Counted from the first letter of the stretch, positions 40,839 through 51,498 are shown. The stretch is DNA of 64,000 nucleotides from Vibrio panuliri (GCF_009938205.1 NZ_AP019654.1:310001-374000); one strand, 5' to 3'. Translations and numbers: made by a program. Notes: generated by a model not told the origin, from the sequence alone.

Positions 40839-41382
40839 ATCTGCCTTGTACATGTTTGTAGAGTGTTGCGGTATTCTCAGCGAAATTACCTTTCATCGCT
40901 TGACCGACGGTTTCAAACTGCGGGCCGACCAATGTGACTTGGTTGTCTGCCCAAAAATCTCGATTATCTAACTGAATGCTTATTGTGTCAGTTGATAAAG
41001 TGTCAAAGCCGGAGTCGGGTAGTAAATTTTTAGCGAGAACATTGCTTTTCAGTACCAAAACATGATCTTTACTAAGTGTTCCGTGATCCGCTGTGATCTC
41101 CCATTCTTGAGTGCTGCCCTGTTGATAAACTTTCAAAACAGGGTATTCAAAAATGGTGTCGCCATTACTGGCATAATTGTTTAAACGCGCCGATGTTATC
41201 ACATAGCTACGAACACCCTGTGCATTGAATGAGGTGTTGACCAAGCCTTGTCCCGTAAAAATGGGTAGTTCGACATCCGGTTCTACCTGTATATCGTAAT
41301 CAGCTTGATCGCGCATCAAGTAGTAACCTGAGGCGGCAATAATAGCGATCAAAACCAAATATCCGATACGAGTGAGACTCAT
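40819..41382 (-). CDS. lptC: LPS export ABC transporter periplasmic protein LptC
   Basis: LptC is a single-pass inner-membrane protein that receives LPS from LptBFG and hands it to LptA. The 187-residue sequence has one N-terminal membrane segment (IGYLVLIAIIAASGYYLM) and a periplasmic jellyroll domain (SFNAQGVRSYVITSARLNNY, ITADHGTLSKDHVLVLKSNV). It overlaps kdsC by four bases (ATGA) and lptA by 20, inside the kdsD-kdsC-lptC-lptA-lptB unit. Confidence 0.94.
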   Translation of the reverse strand: MSLTRIGYLVLIAIIAASGYYLMRDQADYDIQVEPDVELPIFTGQGLVNTSFNAQGVRSYVITSARLNNYASNGDTIFEYPVLKVYQQGSTQEWEITADHGTLSKDHVLVLKSNVLAKNLLPDSGFDTLSTDTISIQLDNRDFWADNQVTLVGPQFETVGQAMKGNFAENTATLYKHVQGRYETLTP

Positions 41383-41936
41383 ATACTTAAACCTTTATGC
41401 ACGTCTAGTTCGTTTCGAGCTTGCAAAATTAAGTCACAAACTTCTCGTACGGCACCATGACCGCCACGAATGTTAGTCACATAGTTTGCTCGCTGTGCCA
41501 GTAGGGGATGCCCATCTGCGACGCAAACTTTTAGTGCGACTTTTTCCATCACTGGCCAGTCAATTAAGTCATCACCAATATAGCCAGTTTGTTCTGGTGC
41601 GATATTGAGTTTTTGGCAAATGTCTTGATAAGCTTTCACTTTGTCATCTTGTCCCTGATAAATCAGGGAGATACCCAATGCTGTCATTCGGTTCTCGACA
41701 ATTTGCGAACGACGACCAGTGATGATGGCAATCTCGATGCCTGCATTCATCAGTGACTTGACGCCGTAGCCGTCACGAGTGTGGAAGGTTTTTAACTCTT
41801 CACCGTTGTTGCCCATATAGATTAGACCATCAGAAAACACCCCATCGACATCGCAGATCAACAATTTGATCTGTTTAGCGATTTCAAGAATTTCTGTGTC
41901 TACCTGTCCGTAAAGTGTGGCGACTTTTGTCGTCAT
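41379..41936 (-). CDS. kdsC: 3-deoxy-D-manno-octulosonate 8-phosphate phosphatase KdsC
   Basis: KdsC removes phosphate from Kdo-8-phosphate to give Kdo, an inner-core sugar of LPS. The 185-residue HAD-family protein has the nucleophile motif LLICDVDGVFSDG, the second motif IAIITGR and the metal-binding GYIGDDLIDWPVM, as in the tetrameric cap-less KdsC enzymes. It overlaps kdsD by one base and lptC by four, so synthesis of Kdo and export of LPS are coexpressed. Confidence 0.96.
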   Translation of the reverse strand: MTTKVATLYGQVDTEILEIAKQIKLLICDVDGVFSDGLIYMGNNGEELKTFHTRDGYGVKSLMNAGIEIAIITGRRSQIVENRMTALGISLIYQGQDDKVKAYQDICQKLNIAPEQTGYIGDDLIDWPVMEKVALKVCVADGHPLLAQRANYVTNIRGGHGAVREVCDLILQARNELDVHKGLSI

Positions 41937-42901
41937 TACATTACTCCAGCTTTAAGTAAATCGTGCATGTTCAATGCACCGACTACTTGGTTATCTTGGC
42001 AAAGCAGTAATCCGTTAATGCTTTTCTCTTGCATTAAGTTTACTCCTTCTGCAGCCAGCATGTTAGGGCTGGCAACAGTTGGATTTTTCGTCATTACATC
42101 ACCGATGCAGGTAGAATGAATGTCGATGCGTTTGTCTAAAATTCGACGTAGGTCGCCATCGGTAAAAATACCTTGTAGCTGTAGTGCGTTATCAACCACA
42201 GCAGTCATACCAAGCCCTTTCTCGCTGATCATCAGTAGCGCATCTCGAATCAAGGTCTCTGGCGAAACTAACGGTAGTTTGTCGCCGGTATGCATAATGT
42301 CTTCGAGTTTGAGGAGTAGCTTGCGACCTAGTGCTCCACCTGGATGTGACAAGGCAAAATCTTCTGCTGTAAAACCACGGGCTTGCATTAGCGCCATTGC
42401 CAAGGCATCACCCATCACCAGAGTTGCAGTGGTACTTGAGGTCGGAGCCAATTGAATTGGACAAGCCTCTTTAGGAACCGTGATTTGCAGGTGGATATCT
42501 GCCAACTTCGCCATGGTCGAGTTTGGCTTACCTGTCATGCTGATGATAGTAATTTTTAAGCGTTTAAGCACAGGAAAAAGTGAGAGGATTTCGTGCGCTT
42601 CACCTGAGTTTGATATCGCAAGAACAATATCACCCGGTTCAATCATGCCTAAATCACCATGGGCGGCTTCACCTGGGTGAACAAAAAATGATGAGGTACC
42701 AGTACTGGCGAGTGTTGCCGCTATTTTATTTCCAATATGACCGGATTTACCCATCCCCATTACAACAACTTTTCCCTCTTTGTTGTTCAAGATGGTGTCA
42801 CATGTGGCGACAAAGTTTTCATCAAAATACTGGTCAAGTTGCTGCAGCGCTTCCACTTCAGTGTTGAGCACATCTAGCGCAGCTTTGCGGTAGTCAAACA
42901 T
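41936..42901 (-). CDS. kdsD: Arabinose-5-phosphate isomerase KdsD
   Basis: KdsD converts ribulose-5-phosphate to arabinose-5-phosphate, the first step of Kdo synthesis. The 321-residue protein has an N-terminal SIS sugar isomerase domain (VVMGMGKSGHIGNKIAATLASTG, then HPGEAAHGDLGM) and two C-terminal CBS domains (about residues 205-320). I take the ATG at 42899-42901, which has AGGA upstream; an in-frame TTG at 42916 is less likely. It sits 19 bases after yrbG. Confidence 0.95.
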   Translation of the reverse strand: MFDYRKAALDVLNTEVEALQQLDQYFDENFVATCDTILNNKEGKVVVMGMGKSGHIGNKIAATLASTGTSSFFVHPGEAAHGDLGMIEPGDIVLAISNSGEAHEILSLFPVLKRLKITIISMTGKPNSTMAKLADIHLQITVPKEACPIQLAPTSSTTATLVMGDALAMALMQARGFTAEDFALSHPGGALGRKLLLKLEDIMHTGDKLPLVSPETLIRDALLMISEKGLGMTAVVDNALQLQGIFTDGDLRRILDKRIDIHSTCIGDVMTKNPTVASPNMLAAEGVNLMQEKSINGLLLCQDNQVVGALNMHDLLKAGVM

Positions 42902-42920
42902 TTGAAATTCCTGCAATCAG

Positions 42921-43886
42921 TTAAGCGGTCATATTGGCAATGAGATAGCCTTGGTAGGCAATGAAAATAACAAACAGCACCGCACCTTCAAATCGATTGA
43001 TGCTGCGAGACTTACCAAGTGCCATCACGACAAGTAATAGGGAAACACCAAGCATGACCCAAAAATCACGTCCCATGACAAACTCGCTGAGTATGGATGG
43101 GTTGAGAATGCCCGGGATACCCATTACCGCGAGTATATTAAATACGTTAGAGCCGATGATGTTACCCACGGCCATATCATCTTCACCTTTCATCACCCCC
43201 GCAACAGAGGCGGCTAACTCAGGTAAACTGGTTCCGACGGCAATGATAGTTAAGCCAATCACCAGATCACTCATACCGAAGTATTTGGCGATAACAACCG
43301 AACTGTCGACCAGTGTATCGGCGGATAATGGTAATACGATAAGACCCACTACTACCCAGAGTATCGCCTTCCAGTTGTTGACGCCTTCCGGTACTTCAGA
43401 CTCTTGTTCGTCTAACATAATATCGCCATTTTTCTTTTCTTTACGGCTAATGTGCAGCATCGCCAGAATGAAAGCGATAAATAGGATGAAAAGCAGCACA
43501 CCTTCCATAAAACCAAGGTGGTTGTCCCAAAGAATGACACCGGAAACACCCGTAACGGCGATCATGAGTGGTAACTCGCGACGTAATACAGCAGAGCTAA
43601 TTGAAAGCGGCTTGATTAGTGCAGTAATACCTAAGATTAAAGCGATGTTCGCGATGTTTGAGCCGAGAACATTACCCACCGCAGTGTCTGTTTTTCCATC
43701 TAATGCGGCGGTGGCAGAGACCATCATTTCTGGTGCAGATGAGCCCATGGCTAAGATCGTCATACCAATGACAAGTGGCGAGATACCAAAGTTTCTTGCA
43801 AGTGCTGCAGAACCGTAAACCAATCGATCTGCACTCCAAACTAAGAAAATGAGACCAACTATAAGGAACGCAACCGCTTCAAACAT
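42921..43886 (-). CDS. yrbG: Calcium/sodium antiporter of the YrbG (CaCA) family
   Basis: The 321-residue inner-membrane protein has the two inverted alpha-repeats of the CaCA family: GMTILAMGSSAPEMMVSATAA with GNVLGSNIANIALILG, and GLTIIAVGTSLPELAASVAG with GNIIGSNVFNILAVMG. The acidic and polar residues in these blocks bind Ca2+ and Na+. The start at 43886 has a GGGA site; the frame is open to 43898. It leads the minus-strand yrbG-kdsD-kdsC-lpt cluster, as in E. coli. Its physiological role is unsettled in the family. Confidence 0.92.
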   Translation of the reverse strand: MFEAVAFLIVGLIFLVWSADRLVYGSAALARNFGISPLVIGMTILAMGSSAPEMMVSATAALDGKTDTAVGNVLGSNIANIALILGITALIKPLSISSAVLRRELPLMIAVTGVSGVILWDNHLGFMEGVLLFILFIAFILAMLHISRKEKKNGDIMLDEQESEVPEGVNNWKAILWVVVGLIVLPLSADTLVDSSVVIAKYFGMSDLVIGLTIIAVGTSLPELAASVAGVMKGEDDMAVGNIIGSNVFNILAVMGIPGILNPSILSEFVMGRDFWVMLGVSLLLVVMALGKSRSINRFEGAVLFVIFIAYQGYLIANMTA

Positions 43887-44120
43887 GATATTTCCCAACT
43901 TATCGACAAACTGAACAATTTAACCGCCAATTTTGACTTGTTGCCGTATAAAAGGGAAGCTGAAGATTGAATTATTTGTTGCACATTATGTAATTACATT
44001 TGTGGTTAAAGAGATAACTGGTGTTCTAGAAGCGTCACATTTAATTGAACAGTGCTTTTAATTATTAGGTAATCTGCTTATGATTGCCTATTCAACAAGG
44101 ATTCTGACGACGAGTACCTA

Positions 44121-44918
44121 ATGTCATCAAGTGATTTGGTTACGCTCAAAGATGTCACTTTCTCAAGAGGAGATAGGACGATTTTTGATCACGTAAACCT
44201 ACATGTTCCCAAAGGCAAAGTGACTGCCATTATGGGGCCATCTGGGATCGGAAAAACAACCCTACTGCGACTGATCGGTGGGCAATTGGCACCTGACAGC
44301 GGTTCGGTGTTGTTTGATGCTCTCGACATTCCTAAATTAAGTCGCCGCAAGCTCTATCAAGTGAGAAAAAAGATGAGCATGCTTTTCCAGTCTGGCGCAC
44401 TTTTTACCGACCTGAACGTCTTTGATAACGTTGCCTTTCCATTGCGAGAGCATACTGAGCTGGATGAAACGCTGATCCATACCTTGGTATTGCTGAAGCT
44501 TGAAGCGGTTGGCTTACGTGGCGCGGCGCAGTTAATGCCGAGCGAGCTATCAGGGGGGATGGCGCGCCGAGCTGCACTTGCCCGGGCGATTGCTCTCGAC
44601 CCTGAATTGATCATGTATGACGAACCATTTGTTGGGCAAGACCCGATTACGATGGGGGTACTTGTAGAGTTGATCCGCAATTTAAATCAAGCGTTAGGCG
44701 TGACATCGATTGTTGTGTCGCATGATGTACCCGAAGTAATGAGCATTGCAGACTGGGTTTATATCCTTGCGAATGGCAAGGTAATCGCTTGTGGCACTCC
44801 GCAAGAGTTGCGAGATAACCCTGATCCTCAAGTTCAGCAGTTTCTATTGGGTGATGCGGATGGTCCTGTGCCATTTCGTTTCCCTGCCAAACCTATTGCC
44901 GAGGATCTATTTCGATGA
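44121..44918 (+). CDS. mlaF: Phospholipid ABC transporter ATP-binding protein MlaF
   Basis: MlaF is the ATPase of the MlaFEDB complex, which keeps the outer leaflet of the outer membrane free of phospholipid. The 265-residue protein has Walker [10 protein letters not shown], the signature [19 protein letters not shown], and Walker [13 protein letters not shown] with switch histidine in VSHDV. It diverges from yrbG with a 234-base intergenic region and overlaps mlaE by four bases. Confidence 0.96.
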   Translation: MSSSDLVTLKDVTFSRGDRTIFDHVNLHVPKGKVTAIMGPSGIGKTTLLRLIGGQLAPDSGSVLFDALDIPKLSRRKLYQVRKKMSMLFQSGALFTDLNVFDNVAFPLREHTELDETLIHTLVLLKLEAVGLRGAAQLMPSELSGGMARRAALARAIALDPELIMYDEPFVGQDPITMGVLVELIRNLNQALGVTSIVVSHDVPEVMSIADWVYILANGKVIACGTPQELRDNPDPQVQQFLLGDADGPVPFRFPAKPIAEDLFR

Positions 44919-45706
44919 TGCATCATCTGATTGAATTTGTTGCCGCGACGGGGCGTCGAACGATGTCGACTTGTCGCGTTTTTGGTCGCGCAACTCTGAT
45001 GCTCTTCGGTGCGTTAGCGAGTCGTCCTCAGCCGATCAAAAATGCCCCTTTGTTAATCAAGCAGCTTTACAGTGTAGGCGTTCAGTCACTTCTGATCATT
45101 CTGCTGTCAGGCTTGTTTATTGGTATGGTGTTGAGCCTGCAAGGCTATGTCATTTTGATCGATTTTGGTGCAGAGGGAGCGCTTGGTCAGATGGTCGCAC
45201 TGTCTTTGTTACGTGAGCTAGGTCCTGTGGTTACCGCCCTTTTATTTGCCGGTCGTGCAGGTTCCGCTTTGACGGCTGAGATTGGCTTAATGAAAGCAAC
45301 AGAGCAGTTATCATCGATGGAAATGATGGCGGTGGACCCTCTCAAGCGCGTGATTGCACCACGTTTTTGGGCTGGGGTAATTTCAATGCCGCTGCTCACG
45401 ATGATTTTTATGGCTGTCGGGATTTGGGGCGGACAGTTAGTCGGGGTTGATTGGAAAGGGATCGACCATGGTAGCTTCTGGTCAACCATGCAAGCCTCTG
45501 TCGATCTTGGCCAAGATATCGGTAATAGCTTTATCAAGAGCTTAGTATTCGCTATCACTGTAACTTGGATAGCGCTCTTTAATGGATACGATGCGATTCC
45601 GACTTCGGAAGGCATCAGCCGTGCGACAACTCGCACAGTAGTACACTCTTCTCTGGCAGTACTTGGACTAGACTTTGTACTGACCGCATTGATGTTCGGG
45701 AATTAA
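44915..45706 (+). CDS. mlaE: Phospholipid ABC transporter permease MlaE
   Basis: MlaE is the membrane subunit of the Mla transporter. The 263-residue protein has the MlaE/YrbE family pattern of a membrane-parallel N-terminal helix and five to six membrane segments, with family blocks [47 protein letters not shown] and [20 protein letters not shown]. It overlaps mlaF by four bases and ends two bases before mlaD. Confidence 0.96.
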   Translation: MMHHLIEFVAATGRRTMSTCRVFGRATLMLFGALASRPQPIKNAPLLIKQLYSVGVQSLLIILLSGLFIGMVLSLQGYVILIDFGAEGALGQMVALSLLRELGPVVTALLFAGRAGSALTAEIGLMKATEQLSSMEMMAVDPLKRVIAPRFWAGVISMPLLTMIFMAVGIWGGQLVGVDWKGIDHGSFWSTMQASVDLGQDIGNSFIKSLVFAITVTWIALFNGYDAIPTSEGISRATTRTVVHSSLAVLGLDFVLTALMFGN

Positions 45707-45708
45707 TC

Positions 45709-46194
45709 ATGCAACAGACACGTAAAACAGAATTATGGGTTGGTAGCTTTGTATTGGCAGGAATTTGCGCAGTTTTGATTATGATTTTTCAAGTTGCTGA
45801 CGTAAAAAGCTTGGGTTCAAACGATACTTACACGGTGAGTGCCGAGTTTGACAATATAGGCAGTTTGAAAGTGCGTTCACCAGTCAAAGTGGGCGGTGTA
45901 GTGGTTGGTCGTGTGACGGCGATTAGTCTCAACCCTGAATCATTGTTGCCAGTAGTAAAAATGGCTATCAACAGTCAGTTTGATCAGTTCCCTGAAACAT
46001 CTAGTGTGCAGATCTTAACGTCTGGTCTAATTGGCGAGCAGTATATTGGCCTCGTGCCAGGGTTTGTGTTTGAAGATGAACAAATGCTGGTGGATGGCGA
46101 CTATATTGAAGATACCAAGTCTGCCTTGGTGCTTGAGGATCTTATTGGTCAAGTGCTGTATAGCGTTGGTGGCGGATCTAAGGCAGGAGAGTAA
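45709..46194 (+). CDS. mlaD: Phospholipid-binding protein MlaD (MCE domain)
   Basis: MlaD is a single-pass inner-membrane protein whose MCE domains form a hexameric ring with a lipid channel. The 161-residue sequence has one N-terminal membrane helix (ELWVGSFVLAGICAVLIMIFQVA) and one MCE domain (YTVSAEFDNIGSLKVRSPVKVGGVVVGRV). The SSVQILTSGLIGEQYIGLVPG block follows. It lies between mlaE and mlaC with two-base gaps. Confidence 0.96.
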   Translation: MQQTRKTELWVGSFVLAGICAVLIMIFQVADVKSLGSNDTYTVSAEFDNIGSLKVRSPVKVGGVVVGRVTAISLNPESLLPVVKMAINSQFDQFPETSSVQILTSGLIGEQYIGLVPGFVFEDEQMLVDGDYIEDTKSALVLEDLIGQVLYSVGGGSKAGE

Positions 46195-46196
46195 AA

Positions 46197-46835
46197 ATGT
46201 TAAAGAAGTTTCTAGTTTTAATTTGTGCACTTTGGCTGCCAGTGGCTGCTAATGCGGTTGAAATTGATAAAACCCAACCCTATCAAATGATGACGGGTGT
46301 GGCTGAAATTGCCTTTGATCGCCTTAAAGCCGAGCAGGCAATGGTTAAGCAAGATCCTAATCACCTAAAAGTGATCGTTGAACAAGAGCTAATGCCTTAC
46401 GTTAACTACAAGTATGCGGCACTTAAAGTTCTGGGTCCAAATGTGAAAAAAGCCAAGAAAGCGGATGTGCTGGAATTTATGCAAGCATTTCGTGAGTACT
46501 TAATTGCTTCATACGCGCAAGTGCTGACTCAATATACGGATCAGCAGTTAGAGTTTGAACCAGAGAAAAAGGTTGAGGCTGGAAAGTCGATAACCACGGT
46601 AAAAGTGGATATTGTTGATACTCCGCGTCCAAACATTAAACTTGAGTTTAAGCTCCGCAAAGATAAGCGTAGTGGTGAGTGGCAGGTTTTCGATATGGTG
46701 GCGGAAGGCATCAGCTTACTCTCAAGCAAGCAATCAGAGTGGAGTAGTAAGTTGCGCCAAGAAGGGGTGTTAGCCGTGGCTAAAGACCTTGAAAGCCTTG
46801 CAGCTCAACCGATTCGCTTTGAGGCTAAGCAATGA
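46197..46835 (+). CDS. mlaC: Periplasmic phospholipid carrier MlaC
   Basis: MlaC shuttles phospholipid between the outer-membrane MlaA-porin complex and MlaFEDB. The 212-residue protein has a signal peptide (MLKKFLVLICALWLPVAANA, cut near residue 20) and the Tgt2/MlaC fold (PYVNYKYAALKVLGPNVKKA, FMQAFREYLIASYAQVLTQY). A GGAGAG site precedes the ATG, and the end overlaps mlaB by four bases. MlaA is not encoded in this window. Confidence 0.95.
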   Translation: MLKKFLVLICALWLPVAANAVEIDKTQPYQMMTGVAEIAFDRLKAEQAMVKQDPNHLKVIVEQELMPYVNYKYAALKVLGPNVKKAKKADVLEFMQAFREYLIASYAQVLTQYTDQQLEFEPEKKVEAGKSITTVKVDIVDTPRPNIKLEFKLRKDKRSGEWQVFDMVAEGISLLSSKQSEWSSKLRQEGVLAVAKDLESLAAQPIRFEAKQ

Positions 46836-47143
46836 TTGAGCACCCTCAATGGCAGCAAACGGATGAACATCTTAGTATGCTTACTGGTCCTGTTAATCGT
46901 GATAGCGTGCCTGCACTGTGGAATGCGATTAAGCAATGGCAACCCAATCAATCAGAGTTGGAGTTGAATCTTGCTGGAATTGAACGGGTAGACTCTGCTG
47001 GTATGGTGATGTTGATTCATCTTTTAGAGCATGCAAAAAAACAAAACTGTCATATAATGTTCAGCTTCGTGCCAGCGCAACTTAGCACTTTGCTGGCGTT
47101 AAGTAATGTAGATAAATACATTGCTGAGCACATAAAGAACTAA
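46832..47143 (+). CDS. mlaB: STAS-domain protein MlaB
   Basis: MlaB is the small cytoplasmic STAS subunit that binds MlaF and is needed for a stable transporter. The 103-residue protein shows the STAS core ELELNLAGIERVDSAGMVMLIHLL, with the conserved DSAG loop. The ATG overlaps the mlaC stop by four bases. It completes the mlaFEDCB set. Confidence 0.92.
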   Translation: MIEHPQWQQTDEHLSMLTGPVNRDSVPALWNAIKQWQPNQSELELNLAGIERVDSAGMVMLIHLLEHAKKQNCHIMFSFVPAQLSTLLALSNVDKYIAEHIKN

Positions 47144-47157
47144 TTTAGAGGTAAATT

Positions 47158-47412
47158 GTGGATAGCGCAAAAGTACAACAGATATTAAACGAAGCACTAA
47201 AGCTAGAAGAACTACACGTTAAGGGCGAGGGTAGCCACTACGAAGTGATCGCTGTTGATGCTTGTTTCGATGGAATGAGTCGCGTTAAGAAACAACAAAC
47301 TATTTATGCTCCGCTGATGGAGTATATTCAAAGAAATGACATCCACGCTCTTTCTATTAAGGCATATACGCCAGAAGAGTGGGCTCGTGATAAGAAGTTG
47401 ATGTCACTATAA
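47158..47412 (+). CDS. ibaG: BolA-family protein IbaG
   Basis: IbaG is a small BolA-like protein that binds monothiol glutaredoxin and iron-sulfur clusters. The 84-residue protein has the BolA fold ([34 protein letters not shown]) ending in [13 protein letters not shown]. Translation begins with GTG at 47158 behind TAGAGGT. It lies 15 bases after mlaB and ten before murA, as in E. coli (yrbA). Confidence 0.94.
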   Translation: MDSAKVQQILNEALKLEELHVKGEGSHYEVIAVDACFDGMSRVKKQQTIYAPLMEYIQRNDIHALSIKAYTPEEWARDKKLMSL

Positions 47413-48681
<1,269 letters not shown>

Positions 48682-48707
48682 CGAACTCGCCTTTAGCTAA
48701 CAAATGT

Positions 48708-48736
48708 AAGCCGAAACTCAGGTTTCGGCTTTTTTA
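48708..48736 (+). terminator. Intrinsic terminator after murA
   Basis: AAGCCGAAAC and GGTTTCGGCTT pair strongly around a short loop, followed by six T. Confidence 0.9.
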
Positions 48737-48798
48737 TGGCCGTAAGATCCGTTAAATTATGGCCACTGTCCTTTCTCATCCGTATTTGGAGAGCGTTA

Positions 48799-49542
48799 AT
48801 GATTGCACTGTTACGTGTTTTCGCCGTCGCGATTTTCGCGATAGTCATGTTTGTATTTGGTTGTGGTTATTGCTTATTAAGCCCTCGCAACCCAAAACAC
48901 GTATTCACCTTTGGGCGCTTGTTCGGCAAGATGTCGCGCGTTTTTGGTATTAAACTAGAACTGCGCATTCCTGAGGATGCGTACACACGAGGTCAGCATA
49001 TCTATATTGCTAACCATCAAAATAACTGGGATCTATTTACAGTCTCTTCTGCGGTGACACCAAAAGTGGTGACGGTCGGTAAGAAGAGCTTGGCATGGCT
49101 CCCTTTGTTTGGTCAGCTCTACTGGTTGACGGGGAATATCTTGATTGACCGTGCTAATCGCAGTAAAGCGGTAGGGACGATAGATCAGGTTGTCGACAAT
49201 ATGAAAAGCAGTGATGTCTCGGTGTGGATGTTCCCAGAAGGGACTCGCTCACGCGGTCGTGGCTTACTGCCATTTAAAACCGGTGCATTTCACGCCGCAA
49301 TTGGTGCACAGGTTGGTGTCATTCCTATTGTGTGCAGTTCGACAGATGGCATTAAGTTTAACCGCTGGGACAACGGTCATGTAATTGTGGAAATGCTTCC
49401 TCCAGTGAGTACCGAAGGTTACCGTAAAGAGCAAGTTCGTGAACTTGCCAACCTCTGTCGCGAGCAAATGGTCGCGAAGTTGGCTGAACTTGATGAAGAG
49501 GTTAAACAGCGCAATCAAGCCAGTCAAAAAGCCATCAACTAG
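48799..49542 (+). CDS. plsC: 1-acylglycerol-3-phosphate O-acyltransferase PlsC
   Basis: PlsC adds the second fatty acid to lysophosphatidic acid, giving phosphatidic acid at the inner membrane. The 247-residue protein has an N-terminal membrane segment (VFAVAIFAIVMFVFGCGYCL), the catalytic NHQNNWD (H-x4-D) and the substrate motif FPEGTRSRGRG. I use the ATG at 48799, which has GGAGAG at good spacing and gives the same length as E. coli PlsC; the open frame back to 48736 overlaps the murA terminator. A paralogous lysophospholipid acyltransferase cannot be excluded. Confidence 0.92.
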   Translation: MIALLRVFAVAIFAIVMFVFGCGYCLLSPRNPKHVFTFGRLFGKMSRVFGIKLELRIPEDAYTRGQHIYIANHQNNWDLFTVSSAVTPKVVTVGKKSLAWLPLFGQLYWLTGNILIDRANRSKAVGTIDQVVDNMKSSDVSVWMFPEGTRSRGRGLLPFKTGAFHAAIGAQVGVIPIVCSSTDGIKFNRWDNGHVIVEMLPPVSTEGYRKEQVRELANLCREQMVAKLAELDEEVKQRNQASQKAIN

Positions 49543-49566
49543 TTATTGATAGGTAATTAACATCGA

Positions 49567-49600
49567 TAAAAAAGCGTGTGGTTGGTCGCACGCTTTTTTT
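49567..49600 (+). terminator. Intrinsic terminator after plsC
   Basis: AAAAAGCGTG and CACGCTTTTT form a stem around a ten-base loop with a T-run. Confidence 0.85.
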
Positions 49601-49673
49601 ATGTCTTTAGCAGCACGCTGTAATCTATGGCGGTTTTTGCTTTAGTAACCCCCAGAGTAACCGTGGGGGTGAT

Positions 49674-50726
49674 ATGCGATATCAAAGACTATTTTTTGCA
49701 TTACTGCTAATGGCAATCAGTGGATGTGGGCCAGCTGATATTGACGTGGTCCAAAGTCAAAGTAAGTTTGACCCCGTCGTTGAGCGGGTCATGAGTGGTA
49801 AGTCCAATAACATACACTCCTTAATTGCTTGGCAAAATGGCGAGAAGGTATTTGAACTGCACCGGCAGGGTGGAGGTACCTTTGGCAACCAAAAAACCTC
49901 TAACGTGCCTGTTGGGGCGCATCAGCTACACAACCTACATTCGGTGACCAAATCATTTGTCGCGACATTGGTATTTATCGCGATTGACGAAGGTAAGCTC
50001 GCCAACTTAGATGTCCCGGTTTTCTCACTTTTCCCTGAATATCAGCAAGCTGATCGAGTCAGCAAAATGTCGATAACTGTTCGTGATGTGATGAACATGT
50101 CGACAGGGTATGCGCTAGATGAACTAGCGACTCCTTATCGTCAAGGGTCAGGTAATGTATTTAATCGCCACTATATGGCTAAAGATCTCCAAGCTATGTT
50201 CTTAGAAACCAAGCTTGCTTTTGAACCGGGCAGTCGCTTTGCCTACAGTGGGTTGTCGACGGTAGGGTTGTCTAAAATAATTGAGCGTCTATATCACCAG
50301 CCTTTTGCGGAGGTAATGCGTGAGAAACTATTTAAACCATTAGGGATTAGCAACTATCGTTGGTTAACTCAGCATGGTAGCAATGAACCTGGAGCGGATT
50401 GGGGATTGATGCTATCTCCGCTTGATATGGGGAAGTTTGGTTTGATGTGGCTTAATCGCGGTCATTATCAGGGGAGTCAAATCGTTGCTTCACATTGGTT
50501 TGATATGCTGCGCTCGAGCTCGTTTTATAGCTATAGTATGGGTTATCGTCTTCATTTCTGGCAGATATCACGTGTGGGTGGTGCGGTTGCCGCAGTGGGA
50601 ATTGGTGAGCAGTACATAGTGATGTTGCCGAACGAGCAAGCTGTGATTGTTGCAACTGGAGGCAATTATGACATGCCGAATGCACCTTCACTTGAAGCGG
50701 TGAGGTTGTTAGCAAGTTTGTTGTGA
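49674..50726 (+). CDS. Lipoprotein serine hydrolase of the class C beta-lactamase fold
   Basis: The 350-residue protein starts with a lipoprotein signal (lipobox AISGC, lipidated cysteine C18). The S-x-x-K catalytic motif is S90-V-T-K93 (HSVTKSF), and a tyrosine motif Y191-S-G stands where class C enzymes have Y-x-N. This pattern is typical of the EstB, 6-aminohexanoate hydrolase and penicillin-binding-protein relatives, which may be esterases, amidases or peptidoglycan enzymes. It stands alone between plsC and the tRNA cluster. Its substrate is unknown, and I would not call it a resistance beta-lactamase. Confidence 0.85.
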   Translation: MRYQRLFFALLLMAISGCGPADIDVVQSQSKFDPVVERVMSGKSNNIHSLIAWQNGEKVFELHRQGGGTFGNQKTSNVPVGAHQLHNLHSVTKSFVATLVFIAIDEGKLANLDVPVFSLFPEYQQADRVSKMSITVRDVMNMSTGYALDELATPYRQGSGNVFNRHYMAKDLQAMFLETKLAFEPGSRFAYSGLSTVGLSKIIERLYHQPFAEVMREKLFKPLGISNYRWLTQHGSNEPGADWGLMLSPLDMGKFGLMWLNRGHYQGSQIVASHWFDMLRSSSFYSYSMGYRLHFWQISRVGGAVAAVGIGEQYIVMLPNEQAVIVATGGNYDMPNAPSLEAVRLLASLL

Positions 50727-50745
50727 TAAGATGCGAAGAAATAAA

Positions 50746-50773
50746 AAAAGCCAAGTCGTGAGACTTGGCTTTT
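50746..50773. terminator. Bidirectional terminator between the serine hydrolase gene and a tRNA cluster
   Basis: AAAGCCAAGTC and GACTTGGCTTT pair perfectly around GTGA, with A and T runs outside. It can stop the plus-strand gene and the minus-strand tRNA transcript. Confidence 0.88.
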
Positions 50774-50778
50774 GAAAT

Positions 50779-50854
50779 TGGCTCCTCCTGCTGGGCTCGA
50801 ACCAGCGACCTGCGGATTAACAGTCCGTCGCTCTACCAACTGAGCTAAGGAGGA
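50779..50854 (-). tRNA. tRNA-Asn (GTT), cluster A copy 1
   Basis: The minus strand gives acceptor TCCTCCT/AGGAGGA, an encoded CCA, and anticodon GTT in the loop CTGTTAA. Last gene of cluster A. Confidence 0.97.
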
Positions 50855-50868
50855 ACTATTTTTATAAG

Positions 50869-50944
<76 letters not shown>

Positions 50945-50981
50945 GCCTAATCAACAAGACTAATATCTCATCGATTGAAAT

Positions 50982-51057
50982 TGGCTCCTCCTGCTGGGCT
51001 CGAACCAGCGACCTGCGGATTAACAGTCCGTCGCTCTACCAACTGAGCTAAGGAGGA
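50982..51057 (-). tRNA. tRNA-Asn (GTT), cluster A copy 2
   Basis: This copy is identical in sequence to the tRNA-Asn at 50779. With the tRNA-Thr at 51073 it forms a repeated Thr-Asn unit. Confidence 0.97.
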
Positions 51058-51072
51058 ACTATATTTAATAAG

Positions 51073-51148
<76 letters not shown>

Positions 51149-51201
51149 GCACTGTATTCTTTTTTTTGTCGTTCGTGCTAAGCACCAACAACGAGAAATT
51201 G

Positions 51202-51277
51202 TGGTGCCCGGAGGCGGAATCGAACCACCGACACGAGGATTTTCAATCCTCTGCTCTACCGACTGAGCTATCCGGGC
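51202..51277 (-). tRNA. tRNA-Phe (GAA), cluster A
   Basis: The minus strand gives acceptor GCCCGGA/TCCGGGC, an encoded CCA, and anticodon GAA. It is the first gene of cluster A, next to the promoter at 51288. Confidence 0.97.
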
Positions 51278-51287
51278 GACGAGGTGT

Positions 51288-51316
51288 ATTAAACGGCTTT
51301 TCGCTTTTCAGGTCAA
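51288..51316 (-). promoter_or_regulatory. Promoter of tRNA cluster A
   Basis: On the minus strand TTGACC (51311-51316) and TTTAAT (51288-51293) are 17 bases apart, just before tRNA-Phe. The same layout and a similar spacer (AAAGCGAAAA versus GGAGCGAAAA) precede cluster B. Confidence 0.7.
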
Positions 51317-51455
51317 CATTAAATTGCAAAAAAAATATCGTTTGTTGCTTTTCTATACTTAATGGGCTGTTTTTGTTCGTTTACCCTCAATTTCGCTTTG
51401 CGCAAAGCGGACTTTAGCACCTAAAAGCATAGAAATAATGTTGCTTAGAAGATAA

Positions 51456-51481
51456 AAAAGCACGCCAATATGCGTGCTTTT
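51456..51481 (-). terminator. Intrinsic terminator after the chemoreceptor gene
   Basis: AAAAGCACGC and GCGTGCTTTT form a stem around CAATAT; on the minus strand it ends in a T-run downstream of the gene at 51499. Confidence 0.85.
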
Positions 51482-51498
51482 GTCGGTTTAGGTTCTGA

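Noticed and set aside
36194..43886. The npr-rapZ-ptsN-hpf-rpoN-lpt-kds-yrbG cluster as a novel system
   Set aside because: The order is the same as in E. coli and other gammaproteobacteria, and all members are well-known families.
49674..50726. Reading the serine hydrolase as a beta-lactamase resistance gene
   Set aside because: The S-x-x-K motif is shared by esterases and peptidoglycan enzymes, and the Y-x-N motif is replaced by YSG. No resistance context such as an integron or regulator is present.
51166..51417. An 83-codon plus-strand frame over tRNA-Phe
   Set aside because: It is the complement of a tRNA gene and its promoter, and most of it is explained by them.
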